A stretch of DNA of 64,000 bases from Alteraquisediminimonas sediminicola (GTDB lineage: Bacteria; Pseudomonadota; Alphaproteobacteria; Sphingomonadales; Sphingomonadaceae): positions 992,001 through 1,056,000 of the forward strand of contig NZ_JAHXZS010000001.1 in assembly GCF_019740335.1 (NCBI RefSeq), given 5' to 3'. Below the pieces are notes generated by a model. The model was not told the DNA's origin, searched no databases, and saw only the letters and a program-made list of their open reading frames with translations. Numbering within the stretch: the stretch's first letter is position 1; every line of letters starts with the position of its first letter. Of the stretch, positions 40,116 through 49,819 are shown piece by piece. Position numbers and translations under genes: made by a program.

Positions 40116-40684
40116 GCGCCGGGATGTATCCATTCATGGCCGCGGCGACGCCATTTGCGACTGATCCACCACCGCCACAACACAACCGCCAGCACATAGC
40201 CGACCGCCGCCGTGACAATCGAAATAGTGGCAAGGCCCGCGAGCAACGCAGGCGCACCTTCCGAAAAGGTCCAGCTCAGCCAATCATACCAGGACGCGCC
40301 GCGATCCATCATCACCATCAACTTGCCCGGATCAGAACCAAGCTGCAATATCCCCTCGCCTACAAACAGCGACGCCGCGAGGATGAACGGGGTGGTGAGC
40401 GGATTGCTGAGAAACGTCATCGCCGCCGCAATCGGGATATTTGCGCGAAACGGCAGGGCAAACAGCGCCGCGCCGACGATTTGCAAGCCGGGTATCAGCA
40501 GGAAAATCCCGACCAACAGCCCCAAGGCGACCCCGCGCGGCACCGAACGGCGGGTAAAACGCCATAATTCGGGCGCGAACACGCGATGGGCAAAGCGATT
40601 GAGAAAACGGCTTTTCTCGAATGACTCCCGCGTCGGCGCCTGCGACCGAACCCATTTGGCAACGCGTGTTTCCCGACGTTTCAC
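40112..40684 (-). CDS. DUF2062 membrane protein
   Basis: A 190-residue membrane protein with the DUF2062 pattern: [33 protein letters not shown] (residues about 43-75), then [28 protein letters not shown] and a last hydrophobic stretch near the C-terminus ([19 protein letters not shown]). The function of the family is unknown. GTG 40684 overlaps the smpB stop as GTGA, and its own stop overlaps cckA as ATGA, so smpB-DUF2062-cckA are translationally coupled. Confidence 0.88.
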   Translation of the reverse strand: MKRRETRVAKWVRSQAPTRESFEKSRFLNRFAHRVFAPELWRFTRRSVPRGVALGLLVGIFLLIPGLQIVGAALFALPFRANIPIAAAMTFLSNPLTTPFILAASLFVGEGILQLGSDPGKLMVMMDRGASWYDWLSWTFSEGAPALLAGLATISIVTAAVGYVLAVVLWRWWISRKWRRRGHEWIHPGA

Positions 40685-41163
40685 CCGCGATCTCGCATGA
40701 TCCGGGCAGCTTCGCGCTTCCAATCGCGGGTCTTTTCGGACTCGCGCTTGTCGTGCAATTTCTTGCCCTTCGCCAATGCCAGCTCGACCTTGGCACGGCC
40801 CCGGGAATTGAAATAGACCGACAGCGGGACCAAGGTCATGCCCTGACGCGACACCCCGCCGAACATCTTGGCAATCTCGCGATGGTTCAGCAGCAATTTG
40901 CGCGGGCGCTTGGGCTCATGGTTGAAGCGATTACCATGGCTGAATTCGGGGATGTTGCTGTTGATCAGCCACACCTCCTCTCCCTTGACCTCAGCATAGC
41001 TCTCGGCAATCGACCCCTCGCCAAAACGCAACGCCTTGACCTCGGTGCCGGTGAGCGCGATGCCCGCCTCGAACACTTCGTCGATCGCATAGTCGTAACG
41101 CGCCCGCCGGTTCTCGGCGACCGTCTTCTTCTTGTCGAAACTGGCGTGACGCGGACGGGCCAT
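40681..41163 (-). CDS. smpB: SsrA-binding protein SmpB
   Basis: A 160-residue tmRNA partner in trans-translation. N-terminal [36 protein letters not shown] is the typical OB-fold start, followed by [17 protein letters not shown] and the basic C-terminal tail ([29 protein letters not shown]) that enters the ribosomal A site. It lies 3 bp after dapA on the same strand and overlaps the DUF2062 gene. The ssrA RNA gene is not in this window. Confidence 0.97.
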   Translation of the reverse strand: MARPRHASFDKKKTVAENRRARYDYAIDEVFEAGIALTGTEVKALRFGEGSIAESYAEVKGEEVWLINSNIPEFSHGNRFNHEPKRPRKLLLNHREIAKMFGGVSRQGMTLVPLSVYFNSRGRAKVELALAKGKKLHDKRESEKTRDWKREAARIMRDRG

Positions 41164-41166
41164 AAA

Positions 41167-42042
41167 TTAGATCAAGCCCGCAATCTCCAGCGCCGCATCG
41201 ACGGCCTTGCGGCTCGCCTCGGACGCTGGGGTCATCGGCAAGCGCAATTCTTCGGTCACATCCGCCATGACACGGCTCAACGCATATTTAACCGGCCCCG
41301 GCGAGGCATCGGAAAACAGCGCGAGATGCAGCGGGAACAACCGGTCATTGAGGTCGCGCGCGCGATCCCAATCCTTGTCCGCACAGGCCTGTTGGAACTC
41401 GGCGCATTGCTTGGGCGCGACATTGGCCGTTACCGAAATACAGCCAACCCCGCCCGATACGTTGAACGCGAGCGCCGTCTCGTCATTGCCGGACAATTGG
41501 CAGAATATCTCGCCACAACTGCGGCGATGCTGCGTGACGCGCGCAATATTGCCGCTCGCGTCCTTGATGCCGATGATGCTCGGCAGGCTGGCAAGCTGGG
41601 CCACCGTGTCCGGCACCATGTCGGTGACAGTACGGCCCGGCACATTATACATGACGATCGGCAGATCATTATGCGCGGCCAGATATTCGAAATGGGCGAT
41701 GATGCCCAATTGATTGGGGCGATTATAATAAGGCGCCACCACCAACGCGGCATCGGCCCCGCACTTCTTGGAGAAATTCATGTGCAGCAGCGCGTTGGTC
41801 GTGTCATTCGATCCGCAACCGGCAATAATCGGCACGCGGCCCGCCGCCTGCTCGATGCAGACTTCGATCACGCGATGATGTTCGGCGTTGCTGAGCGTCG
41901 CGCTTTCACCCGTGGTGCCGCAGGGCACAAGGGCCTTGCTGCCGGATTCGATTTGCCAATCGACAAGGCGACGAAAAGCGCCTTCATCAAACTGTCCGTC
42001 GCGAAACGGCGTCACCAGAGCAGGAATCGACCCGCTAAACAT
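41167..42042 (-). CDS. dapA: 4-hydroxy-tetrahydrodipicolinate synthase DapA
   Basis: A 291-residue TIM-barrel aldolase condensing pyruvate with aspartate semialdehyde in lysine/meso-DAP synthesis. MFSGSIPALVTPFRDGQFD starts the protein; GTTGESATLS is the substrate loop, YNVPGRT holds the catalytic Tyr, and GIKDASGN has the Schiff-base Lys. ATG 42042 is preceded by AAGGAG six nt upstream; an ATG at 42120 would give a non-homologous extension. It begins the dapA-smpB-DUF2062-cckA unit and is divergent from the lytic transglycosylase. Confidence 0.97.
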   Translation of the reverse strand: MFSGSIPALVTPFRDGQFDEGAFRRLVDWQIESGSKALVPCGTTGESATLSNAEHHRVIEVCIEQAAGRVPIIAGCGSNDTTNALLHMNFSKKCGADAALVVAPYYNRPNQLGIIAHFEYLAAHNDLPIVMYNVPGRTVTDMVPDTVAQLASLPSIIGIKDASGNIARVTQHRRSCGEIFCQLSGNDETALAFNVSGGVGCISVTANVAPKQCAEFQQACADKDWDRARDLNDRLFPLHLALFSDASPGPVKYALSRVMADVTEELRLPMTPASEASRKAVDAALEIAGLI

Positions 42043-42177
42043 GTGCTTCTCCTTCACCTCGGCACCAGAATCGGCCATAGGCTTCATCAATAATATAGTT
42101 TCTATACCCAAAGACCCCAATATGACTCGGTACCGCCGGGTATAAATTCAGCGTCTGATAAGGAGACGACCCCTATC

Positions 42178-44298
42178 ATGTCCAGCATGCGACGACACTT
42201 ATTTCCGGCCTTGCTGATGATGTTATCTGCCCCGTCATGGTCTGCGTCGCTCACCCCGGCGCAGATTGTCTGGTATCGGGCGCGTTTGGGGGTCGCGGGC
42301 GCGCCTATTGCGCCGCCGGTCGTTTCGCCTGTCGCCCCCTCTGGGATGCCCGCTGTTACTGGGCCTGTTACCCCACCCACCACCGGTCAAACGCCCGGCA
42401 CTGGCCCGATGCCCGCCCCGCCGATCATTGCCATTGCGCCCGTCACGCCAAATCCGCTTGCAGAAACGATCTTGCGTTGGGACCGGTTGCGCCAGCCGCA
42501 GACCGCGAGTTTTTCCGACCTCGTCAATTTCCTGCTGACCAACCGCGAATGGCCAAATAGCAGCGTCATGCGCAAGGCGGCGGAAGAGAAGATCAGCGTC
42601 AACAGCTATTCGCCGACCGAAATTGCCCGCTTCTTCGATGCCTATCCGCCGAAAACCAACCGGGGTCGGACCGCACAGGCCTTGGCCTTGCTCGATCTCG
42701 GACGGGTGGCAGAGGCGAAAACCGCCGCGCGTGCCGCATGGGCAGGCGGGACACTTGCCAGCGATGAAGAAAGCCGCTTGCTCGCCCGTTTCCCCGGCCT
42801 GTTCGATGCGCGGGATTATGACAAACGGCTGGACCGACTGTTGTGGCAACGTAACACCACCGCCGCCACCCGCTTGCTCGGCTATGCGAGTGCCGCCCGC
42901 CGCCCGATGTTTGAGGCCCGAATTGCGCTCCTCACCAACGCGCCCGATGCGCTCGCTAAGGTCGATGCGATTGGCGAGGAAGCCGGTCATGATTCCGGCA
43001 TGGTGATCGACCGCATCCGTTATTATCGCAACGCCAATGATATGTTGAGCGCGCAACGGCTCGTCGCCTCGGCGGAAAAGCCCTATACCGCCCCGGCAGA
43101 CCCAGCGGTCTTTCTCGATAATCTGCTGCAAACCGCACAAGCAGCAGCCGCTGCAGGTAATTATGCCTATGTCTCCGCCATCGCGCTGCGCGGCGATGAC
43201 GCCTATCCGGCTGACATTGTCATCCGCAATCAGCCCTTGGATGAACGCGATGATTATACCAGTCTGATGTGGCTTGGCGGCAGAGCCGCCGAACGCCTGT
43301 ATAAATTCGGCGATGCGACTGGCTTTTATGCGCGTTATGGCGATGCCGCCCGCACCGCGCAAACGCGCGCCAAGGGCTATTATTGGGCCGGTCGCATGGC
43401 GGAACGGGAAAGCGGCAAGGCCGCAGGCCTTGCCTATTATGAAGCTGCCGCGCGTTATTTCGATCATTTCCACGGCCAATTGGCGCTTGAACGGCTGGGC
43501 CGCCCGATTGTCCTGCCCACCCCCACCAATGATCCGACCTTGATCGGCAATCGGCAGGTCAATCCACAAATGATGGAAGCCGCCCGCATGTTGGGCCAGC
43601 TTGGCGCATGGCCAACCCAGTCCTTGTTCCTGCGCGCGCTGGCCAATGCGGTCGATGAAGGGGCCAATCCGGCCCCGCTTGCCACGCTGTCGCGTGAATT
43701 GAACCGGCCTGATCTCGGCGTCATGGCGGCGCGCAAGGTCGATGACCGGGGCAGCGGCGCCTATCTTGATTATGGCTTCCCCAAGCTGCCGGTGCCGATG
43801 CAATTGCGCCCGCGCTGGACGATGATCCACGCCATTGCCCGGCAGGAAAGCCAATTCGACCGGCAAATCATCAGCAGCGCAGGCGCGCGCGGGCTGATGC
43901 AGTTGATGCCCGCCACCGCGCGGGAAACGGCGGGCAAGGTCGGGGTCGAATATGATTTCAACCGGCTCACCAACGATCCGGAATATAATATCCTGTTGGG
44001 ATCGACCTATTTCAACAATTTGCTGAACATGTATGGCGGCAATCATGTGCTGGCGGTCGCGGCCTATAATGCGGGGCCGGGCAATGTCCGCAAGTTCATC
44101 GCCCAAAATGGCGATCCGCGCACAGGCAGCCTCGACATTCTCCAATGGATCGAGGCGATCCCGCTGTCCGAAACGCGCGGCTATGTCTATCGGGTGCTGG
44201 AAAATGCGGTCATCTATGATGCGCTCCACCCCGACCGGCGCGGCGAGATGCCCAAGACGCCGCTATCGCGCTATCTCGGCAAGCAGACACCGGGCTGA
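42178..44298 (+). CDS. Soluble lytic murein transglycosylase (Slt70-like)
   Basis: A 706-residue periplasmic enzyme cleaving peptidoglycan glycan strands with formation of 1,6-anhydro ends. Signal peptide residues 1-22 (SAPSWSA). A proline-rich linker (about 45-85) precedes a long superhelical alpha domain. The C-terminal SLT domain has the catalytic Glu in ARQESQFD (near 563), then SSAGARGLMQLMP, GSTYFNNLLNMYGGN and AVAAYNAGPGNV. The linker at 45-85 is not usual in enterobacterial Slt70. It is upstream of greB with a 6-bp gap. Confidence 0.93.
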   Translation: MSSMRRHLFPALLMMLSAPSWSASLTPAQIVWYRARLGVAGAPIAPPVVSPVAPSGMPAVTGPVTPPTTGQTPGTGPMPAPPIIAIAPVTPNPLAETILRWDRLRQPQTASFSDLVNFLLTNREWPNSSVMRKAAEEKISVNSYSPTEIARFFDAYPPKTNRGRTAQALALLDLGRVAEAKTAARAAWAGGTLASDEESRLLARFPGLFDARDYDKRLDRLLWQRNTTAATRLLGYASAARRPMFEARIALLTNAPDALAKVDAIGEEAGHDSGMVIDRIRYYRNANDMLSAQRLVASAEKPYTAPADPAVFLDNLLQTAQAAAAAGNYAYVSAIALRGDDAYPADIVIRNQPLDERDDYTSLMWLGGRAAERLYKFGDATGFYARYGDAARTAQTRAKGYYWAGRMAERESGKAAGLAYYEAAARYFDHFHGQLALERLGRPIVLPTPTNDPTLIGNRQVNPQMMEAARMLGQLGAWPTQSLFLRALANAVDEGANPAPLATLSRELNRPDLGVMAARKVDDRGSGAYLDYGFPKLPVPMQLRPRWTMIHAIARQESQFDRQIISSAGARGLMQLMPATARETAGKVGVEYDFNRLTNDPEYNILLGSTYFNNLLNMYGGNHVLAVAAYNAGPGNVRKFIAQNGDPRTGSLDILQWIEAIPLSETRGYVYRVLENAVIYDALHPDRRGEMPKTPLSRYLGKQTPG

Positions 44299-44304
44299 TC
44301 CCAG

Positions 44305-44820
44305 ATGCGCCCCAGCCATAAACCCGACACAGGCGAACGCCCGCCGCTCTTCATCACGCCGCAAGGCTTTAACGCGATGAAGGCGCGTTATCACCAATTG
44401 CTGTCCGACGACCGGCCCAAATTGGTCGAGGTCATCAGCTGGGCCGCGGGCAATGGCGACCGGTCGGAAAATGGCGATTATATCTATGGTCGCAAGAAAT
44501 TGCGCGAGATCGACCGCGAACTGACCCATCTCGCCAAAAGATTGAAGATCGCGAAAATCGTCGACCCGGCCCAACAAGAAGACCGCAGCCGCGTCTGGTT
44601 CGGCGCGACCGTGACGATTGCGGATGAAGACGACAATCAACGCGTCATCACCCTTGTCGGCGAGGACGAAGCCGACGCCACCGCCGGACGGATCAGCTTC
44701 AATGCCCCACTCGCACGCGCAGTACGCGGCGCGGCGATTGGCGATACGCGTCAGGTGCGCTTGCCGGTGGGGGTGAAGGATTATGAGATCATCGCCATCA
44801 GCTACCCGCCAAAATCCTAA
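44305..44820 (+). CDS. greB: Transcription elongation factor GreB
   Basis: A 171-residue Gre factor distinct from greA at 31.6 kb. FITPQGFNAMKARYHQLLSDDRPKLVEVISWAAGNGDRSENGDYIYGRKKLREID is the GreB-type coiled coil with basic tip residues, followed by a C-terminal FKBP-like domain (GRISFNAPLARAVRGAAIGD). GreB promotes cleavage of longer backtracked RNA. It follows the lytic transglycosylase gene and precedes nhaA by 8 bp. Confidence 0.94.
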   Translation: MRPSHKPDTGERPPLFITPQGFNAMKARYHQLLSDDRPKLVEVISWAAGNGDRSENGDYIYGRKKLREIDRELTHLAKRLKIAKIVDPAQQEDRSRVWFGATVTIADEDDNQRVITLVGEDEADATAGRISFNAPLARAVRGAAIGDTRQVRLPVGVKDYEIIAISYPPKS

Positions 44821-44828
44821 CGTACCCG

Positions 44829-46007
44829 ATGCCGACCCGCCCGATCTCCGCGTTGCGCAGCTTCATCGCTTATGAGGCAAGCGGCGGCATTCTCCTGATG
44901 CTCGCCACCATCGCCGCGCTGATCATCGCCAACAGCCCGCTGGCCGATGCCTATTTCGAGATATTGGACCGCCCTATCGGCCCGTTGTCGGTGCTGCATT
45001 GGGTCAATGATGTGCTGATGGCGATCTTCTTCTTCCTCGTCGGGCTGGAGATCAAACGCGAATTTGTCGACGGCCATTTATCGACATGGCATGATCGACT
45101 GTTGCCGGTGGTCGCCGCCGGATGTGGAGTCGCGGTCCCCGCGCTCATCTATCTGTTCATCACCCGGGCAGAACCGGCCTTGCAGCGCGGCTGGGCCATC
45201 CCGACCGCGACCGACATCGCCTTTGCGCTCGGCGTGCTGGCCTTATTGGGGCGGCGCGTGCCGACGTCGTTGAAATTGTTCCTGACCACCGTCGCCATCG
45301 TCGATGACATGGTCGCGGTCGCGATCATCGCCTTGGTCTATACCGCCCATCTCAACGGCCTCGCCTTATTGGCGGCACTCGTCATGCTGGCCGTGATGTG
45401 GGGGATGAACAAGGCGCGGATCGCGCAGATATGGCCCTTCATCCTCTGTGCAGTCGGGCTGTGGTTGGCGATCCATCACTCCGGCGTGCATGCGACCATC
45501 GCGGGCGTGCTGGCGGCGCTGATGATCCCGCTCACCCCTTCCCCCGGCGCGCCGGATGCGTCCACTTCCACGCTGCTCCGGATCGAACATCGGCTGAACC
45601 CTTATGTGTCTTATGCCATTTTGCCGCTCTTCGCCCTTGCCAATGCGGGGGTGAGTTTTAGCGGTTTCTCATTATCAGCCCTGCTCCAACCGCTGCCGCT
45701 CGGCGTGTTGCTCGGCCTGTTCCTTGGCAAGCAATTGGGCATCTTATCGGGCGTCTGGCTGTGCGTCCGGCTGAAACTCTCGGCGGGCCTGACCCATGCG
45801 AACTGGCCGCAAATCTATGGCGTCGCCTTATTATGCGGGATCGGTTTCACCATGAGCCTGTTCATCGGCGGGCTGGCATTCCACGACCCCGCGCTCATCC
45901 AACAGGTGAAATTCGGGGTGTTCGCGGGTTCCGCACTCTCCGCGTTGGCGGGATGGGGATTGTTGAGGGTTGGGAAACCACGAATAGTGCCACCAACGGC
46001 GCTTTAG
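44829..46007 (+). CDS. nhaA: Na+/H+ antiporter NhaA
   Basis: A 392-residue inner-membrane antiporter with about twelve helices. Family signatures are NDVLMAIFFFLVGLEIKREFVDG near residue 58-80, GWAIPTATDIAFALGVLALLG (the paired aspartates of the ion site lie in the TATDIAF and AIVDDMVAV segments, near 133 and 160), and GVALLCGIGFTMSLFIGGLAF near 330. It exports Na+ or Li+ in exchange for protons at high pH. A palindromic repeat follows immediately. Confidence 0.96.
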   Translation: MPTRPISALRSFIAYEASGGILLMLATIAALIIANSPLADAYFEILDRPIGPLSVLHWVNDVLMAIFFFLVGLEIKREFVDGHLSTWHDRLLPVVAAGCGVAVPALIYLFITRAEPALQRGWAIPTATDIAFALGVLALLGRRVPTSLKLFLTTVAIVDDMVAVAIIALVYTAHLNGLALLAALVMLAVMWGMNKARIAQIWPFILCAVGLWLAIHHSGVHATIAGVLAALMIPLTPSPGAPDASTSTLLRIEHRLNPYVSYAILPLFALANAGVSFSGFSLSALLQPLPLGVLLGLFLGKQLGILSGVWLCVRLKLSAGLTHANWPQIYGVALLCGIGFTMSLFIGGLAFHDPALIQQVKFGVFAGSALSALAGWGLLRVGKPRIVPPTAL

Positions 46008-46086
46008 CGCCGCAAGGCCGAACGGCCGCCGCGCCTTATTGGCGCGTAGCCAAGCGGGCGGATGCCCGCGCCCGGCGCTTGAGGGA
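45999..46086 (-). repeat. Dispersed repeat family, copy C (four consecutive hairpins)
   Basis: Within 72 bp there are four perfect small hairpins: GGCGC/GCGCC (45999-46012), GGCCG/CGGCC (46017-46028), CGCGCC/GGCGCG (46031-46047) and GCGGGC/GCCCGC (46055-46070), with loops of 2 to 5 nt. The reverse strand aligns with copies A (32771) and B (35031). Position between convergent nhaA and gpsA suggests it also acts as a transcription barrier. Confidence 0.85.
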
Positions 46087-46106
46087 CCAAACAAAAAAAT
46101 CTCCGC

Positions 46107-47090
46107 TTATAATTCCGACCCGATAGGCCGCGCCAAGAGCTGATCCACCGCTTGCCGCGCAGTCAGCGAGCCATCGAGCATCCCGCACACCGCATCCGTA
46201 ATCGGGATCGGCACATTGATCGCGCGGCCTGCCGCCTGCAACACCGGGGCGGTGAACGCCCCTTCCGCGACCGTGCGGCGGTCCGCCATCAATTCCTGCG
46301 CGCTGCGCCCTTCGCCCAATCCCTTGCCCAATGAGAAATTACGCGATGCGGTCGAGGTGCAAGTCAACACCAGATCGCCCAGCCCCGACAGGCCCGACAG
46401 CGTTTCCGCCCGCGCCCCGCGCGCAAGGCCAAAGCGGGTCATTTCGACAAAGCCCCGGCTGATCAACGCCGCATTGGCGTTTTGGCCAAGCTGCATCCCC
46501 GCGACCACGCCACAGGCAATCGCCAGCACATTCTTCACCGCGCCGCCGATTTCCGCGCCGGTCACATCATCCGATTGATAGGTGCGGAACGTCGGCTGGG
46601 CCAGCCGTTCGGCCAGCCGCCGCTGCAACGCCAGATCGGCACAGGCAAGCGTCACCGCCGTCGGCAAGCCCTTGGCCACCTCATGCGCGAAAGTCGGGCC
46701 AGACAACACCGCAATCGGCGCATCGGGCATCACATCTGCGACGACCTCGGACATCAATTTCATCGTCCCGGCCTCGATCCCCTTGGAACACAGGACCAAC
46801 GGGACATCACGCACCGGCAATCGGACAATCGACGTCCGCAAATGCTGCGCCGGGGTCACGACCAGCAACGCATCGCAATCGGCCAGATCCTCCAGCAACG
46901 ACGTCGCAACGATCCGGTCGGACAAGGAGATATTCGGCAAATAGAGCGGATTTTCATGGCGCTGATTAACGGCAGCCGTCACCTCCGGCTCCAGCGCCCA
47001 CAGCCGGACAATCTCGCCCTTGCTGCTGTTCGCCGCGACTTGCGCCAAGGCCGTACCCCATGCGCCCGCGCCAATCACCCCCAGCTTCAT
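46107..47090 (-). CDS. gpsA: NAD(P)H-dependent glycerol-3-phosphate dehydrogenase GpsA
   Basis: A 327-residue enzyme making sn-glycerol-3-phosphate from DHAP for phospholipids. Rossmann motif [17 protein letters not shown] at residues 4-20, [10 protein letters not shown] near 58, [17 protein letters not shown] near 137, and the catalytic [18 protein letters not shown] near 185. ATG 47090 overlaps the tsaD stop as ATGA. It is the second gene of the tsaD-gpsA pair. Confidence 0.95.
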   Translation of the reverse strand: MKLGVIGAGAWGTALAQVAANSSKGEIVRLWALEPEVTAAVNQRHENPLYLPNISLSDRIVATSLLEDLADCDALLVVTPAQHLRTSIVRLPVRDVPLVLCSKGIEAGTMKLMSEVVADVMPDAPIAVLSGPTFAHEVAKGLPTAVTLACADLALQRRLAERLAQPTFRTYQSDDVTGAEIGGAVKNVLAIACGVVAGMQLGQNANAALISRGFVEMTRFGLARGARAETLSGLSGLGDLVLTCTSTASRNFSLGKGLGEGRSAQELMADRRTVAEGAFTAPVLQAAGRAINVPIPITDAVCGMLDGSLTARQAVDQLLARPIGSEL

Positions 47091-48124
47091 GCCTTTACTC
47101 CCGCTCCCCGCGCCTTTTCGGCTTGTGCATCCAATGGCCAACGCGGTCGCGCCGGTACATCCAGCCCATCGGTCATGCCCAAGGCAAAACGTTCTTGCCC
47201 CGCCCATGCGATCATGGCCGCATTATCCGTGCAAAGCCAGAGCGGCGGCGCATGAAATGGCAGGCCATGATCCGCCGCCAGCGTCATCAGCGCCGCGCGA
47301 ATCGATTGATTGGCCGCGACCCCGCCCGCCACGACCAAGGCCGTCGCCTCAACCGCGACCGCCAACGCCCGGCGCGTGCGATCCACCAGACAATCAACCA
47401 CCGCCTGCTGGAACGAGGCGCACAGGTCCGCAGGCTGATACAGCCCCGATTGATGCGCGCGCAGCACCGCGCTTTTCAGGCCCGCAAAGGAAAAATGCGG
47501 TTCATCCGTGTTCAACAACGGGCGCGGCAGCTTCACCGCCTTGGGATTGCCCTCCCGCGCCAATGCCTCGACCTTCGGCCCGCCCGGCATGCCAAGGCGC
47601 AATAATTTCGCGGTCTTGTCAAATGCCTCGCCCGCCGCATCGTCGATGGTCGTCGCCAGCCGCCGATATTGGCCGACACCCGACACCAGCAATAATTGGC
47701 AATGCCCGCCCGATGCGAGCAGCAGCAAATAGGGAAATTGCAAATCCGGATTATCCAGCCGGGGCGACAATGCATGGCCCTCCAGATGGTTGACCGCGAT
47801 CAACGGCTTGTTCGCCGCCATCGCCAGCGCCTTGCCGGTCACCAGCCCAACCATCACCCCGCCGATCAGGCCCGGCCCGGCCGTCGCGGCAATCGCATCG
47901 ACATCATTCAGTGTCACGCCCGCATCCTTTAATGCGGCCTCAACCAACGGCATCATCATCTCGGCATGGGCGCGCGCCGCGATCTCCGGCACCACCCCGC
48001 CATAAGGCGCATGCGCGGCCTCTTGCCCCGCCAGACGATGGGCGCGGATAACGCGCAGGTCATCGACCAGCGCCGCCGCCGTTTCATCGCAACTGGATTC
48101 AAGACCAAGGATCAGTGTCATCAC
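47087..48124 (-). CDS. tsaD: tRNA N6-adenosine threonylcarbamoyltransferase TsaD
   Basis: A 345-residue ASKHA-fold protein that, with TsaB/TsaE/TsaC, forms t6A37 in ANN-decoding tRNAs. It starts [29 protein letters not shown] carries the first metal His, [12 protein letters not shown] the conserved HxEGH motif, then [13 protein letters not shown] and [15 protein letters not shown]. Divergent from hemC, 40 bp apart. Both tRNA-Thr genes in this window are among its likely substrates. Confidence 0.96.
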   Translation of the reverse strand: MMTLILGLESSCDETAAALVDDLRVIRAHRLAGQEAAHAPYGGVVPEIAARAHAEMMMPLVEAALKDAGVTLNDVDAIAATAGPGLIGGVMVGLVTGKALAMAANKPLIAVNHLEGHALSPRLDNPDLQFPYLLLLASGGHCQLLLVSGVGQYRRLATTIDDAAGEAFDKTAKLLRLGMPGGPKVEALAREGNPKAVKLPRPLLNTDEPHFSFAGLKSAVLRAHQSGLYQPADLCASFQQAVVDCLVDRTRRALAVAVEATALVVAGGVAANQSIRAALMTLAADHGLPFHAPPLWLCTDNAAMIAWAGQERFALGMTDGLDVPARPRWPLDAQAEKARGAGVKA

Positions 48125-48164
48125 CCTTCCCTCTAATCGCGAACGCGTTTAGAGCAAGCGCAAG

Positions 48165-49109
48165 ATGACTGAGAAACGATCCGCACCGCTCCGCCTCGGC
48201 ACCCGCGCCTCCCCTTTGGCCATGGCACAGGCCCATATGGTCGCGGATTCCCTATGCCTCGCGCATGGCTGGACGCGCGACGCGATTGAAATTTGTCCGG
48301 TCACGGCCAGCGGCGACAAAATCTTGGATCGCCCCTTGGCCGATATCGGCGGCAAGGCCCTGTGGACCAAGGAACTCGATATCGACATCATGAACGGCAA
48401 TATCGATTTTGCCGTCCATTCGATGAAGGACGTGGAAACGATCCGTCCCGATGCCCTGACCATCGCCGCCATGCTGCCCCGCGCCGATGTGCGGGATCGG
48501 CTGATCGGCGCGGAATCGATCATTGCGCTGCCCCATGGCGCGCGGATCGGCACCAGCTCGCCGCGCCGCGCCGCGCAGATGCGGCACATCCGGCCCGATC
48601 TCAACATCGTCATGTTCCGGGGCAATGTCGACACCCGCCTGCGTAAATTGGCCGAGGGTGAGGCCGATGCGACCCTGCTTGCCGCCGCCGGCCTGGTCCG
48701 CCTTGGCCGATTCGATGTCGGCACGCCAATTGCGGTGGAGGAGATGCTCCCCGCCGCCAGCCAGGGCGCGATCGGGATCGAAGCCCGTTCGGACCGGCAG
48801 GACATTCTCGATCTCTTGAGCGCCATCAATGATCGCGACACGTTCGATTGCGTGATGGCCGAACGCTATTTGCTCGCCGGGCTGAACGCCGGGTGCCACA
48901 GCCCGGTCGCCGCTTATGCGACTGTTCGCGAAGGTGAAGGGCGCGAAGAAGGCCTGCTGCTGCGCGCCGAAATCATGTCGGAAGATGGTAGCGAACGGGT
49001 CGCGCTTGGCGTCGGCATCCAACGCGGCGATGCCGATGGCTGCCATTTAATGGCACAGCAATTGCTTGCCGCCGCCAGCATGGAATTGCGGGCGCTGTTC
49101 GGGGCATGA
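48165..49109 (+). CDS. hemC: Hydroxymethylbilane synthase HemC
   Basis: A 314-residue porphobilinogen deaminase joining four porphobilinogens into the linear tetrapyrrole. RLGTRASPLAMAQAHMVAD starts it; FAVHSMKDVET, GTSSPRRAAQ and FRGNVDTRLRKL are substrate-binding motifs; GLNAGCHSPVAAYA has the Cys carrying the dipyrromethane cofactor. Its stop overlaps hemD as ATGA. Confidence 0.97.
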   Translation: MTEKRSAPLRLGTRASPLAMAQAHMVADSLCLAHGWTRDAIEICPVTASGDKILDRPLADIGGKALWTKELDIDIMNGNIDFAVHSMKDVETIRPDALTIAAMLPRADVRDRLIGAESIIALPHGARIGTSSPRRAAQMRHIRPDLNIVMFRGNVDTRLRKLAEGEADATLLAAAGLVRLGRFDVGTPIAVEEMLPAASQGAIGIEARSDRQDILDLLSAINDRDTFDCVMAERYLLAGLNAGCHSPVAAYATVREGEGREEGLLLRAEIMSEDGSERVALGVGIQRGDADGCHLMAQQLLAAASMELRALFGA

Positions 49110-49792
49110 CGCGAAAGGTCGCCGTCCTCCGCCCCGAACCGGGGGCCAGCAGGACTGCCGATCATCTGCGCGATCTGGGGCTGGACCCGGTGGTCGCGCC
49201 GTTATTCACGATTGAACCGGTCACATCAAATACATCAAACGATGCCCAGCCGGACGCGCTGATGATCACCAGCGCCAATGCCGTGCGTCATGGCGCTGAG
49301 ACCATCCGCCAATATCCGAACCTGCCGATTTACGCCGTCGGCCCCGCCACCGCCCGCGCCTTGACCGAATTGACGGACCAGCCGATCCATTTGGCCCCCG
49401 AAGGCAATGGCCAATCGCTGATCGCGCGCGCCAAAACCGATCACATCCATCACCTGCTGCATCTCTGCGGCGCGGAGGTGCGCCCGCTCGATCCGATGGG
49501 CATTCAGATCGACCGCCAGATCATCTATCGCGCCGCCCCGGCCTCGCAGTTGAGCACCGCGCTGATCACAGCATGGCCGGATCTCGACCTCATCCTCCTC
49601 CATAGTCCGCGCAGCAGTGCGCTGCTCGACCATCTGGCAACCGCCCAAGGGCTGGCCCGCCACCATATCACGGCCATCGCGATCAGCGCGGCGGCGGCAA
49701 CGGCGGCAGGAACCGGCTGGAATGCCATGAAAATCGCACCACAACCGGATGATGACGGGATGCTGGCAGTCGTCCGACAACTGTGCCAATAA
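49106..49792 (+). CDS. hemD: Uroporphyrinogen-III synthase HemD
   Basis: A 228-residue two-lobed enzyme that closes and inverts ring D of hydroxymethylbilane. Typical sequence: MTRKVAVLRPEPGASRTADHLRDLGLDPVVAPLFTIEP, then DALMITSANAVRHGAE, and YAVGPATARALTEL. The family is poorly conserved, and the call rests on these motifs plus the ATGA overlap with hemC. The Mic60-like gene follows 27 bp downstream. Confidence 0.9.
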   Translation: MTRKVAVLRPEPGASRTADHLRDLGLDPVVAPLFTIEPVTSNTSNDAQPDALMITSANAVRHGAETIRQYPNLPIYAVGPATARALTELTDQPIHLAPEGNGQSLIARAKTDHIHHLLHLCGAEVRPLDPMGIQIDRQIIYRAAPASQLSTALITAWPDLDLILLHSPRSSALLDHLATAQGLARHHITAIAISAAAATAAGTGWNAMKIAPQPDDDGMLAVVRQLCQ

Positions 49793-49819
49793 GGAAGCCG
49801 GTACTGGAGGAAGCGCCAA

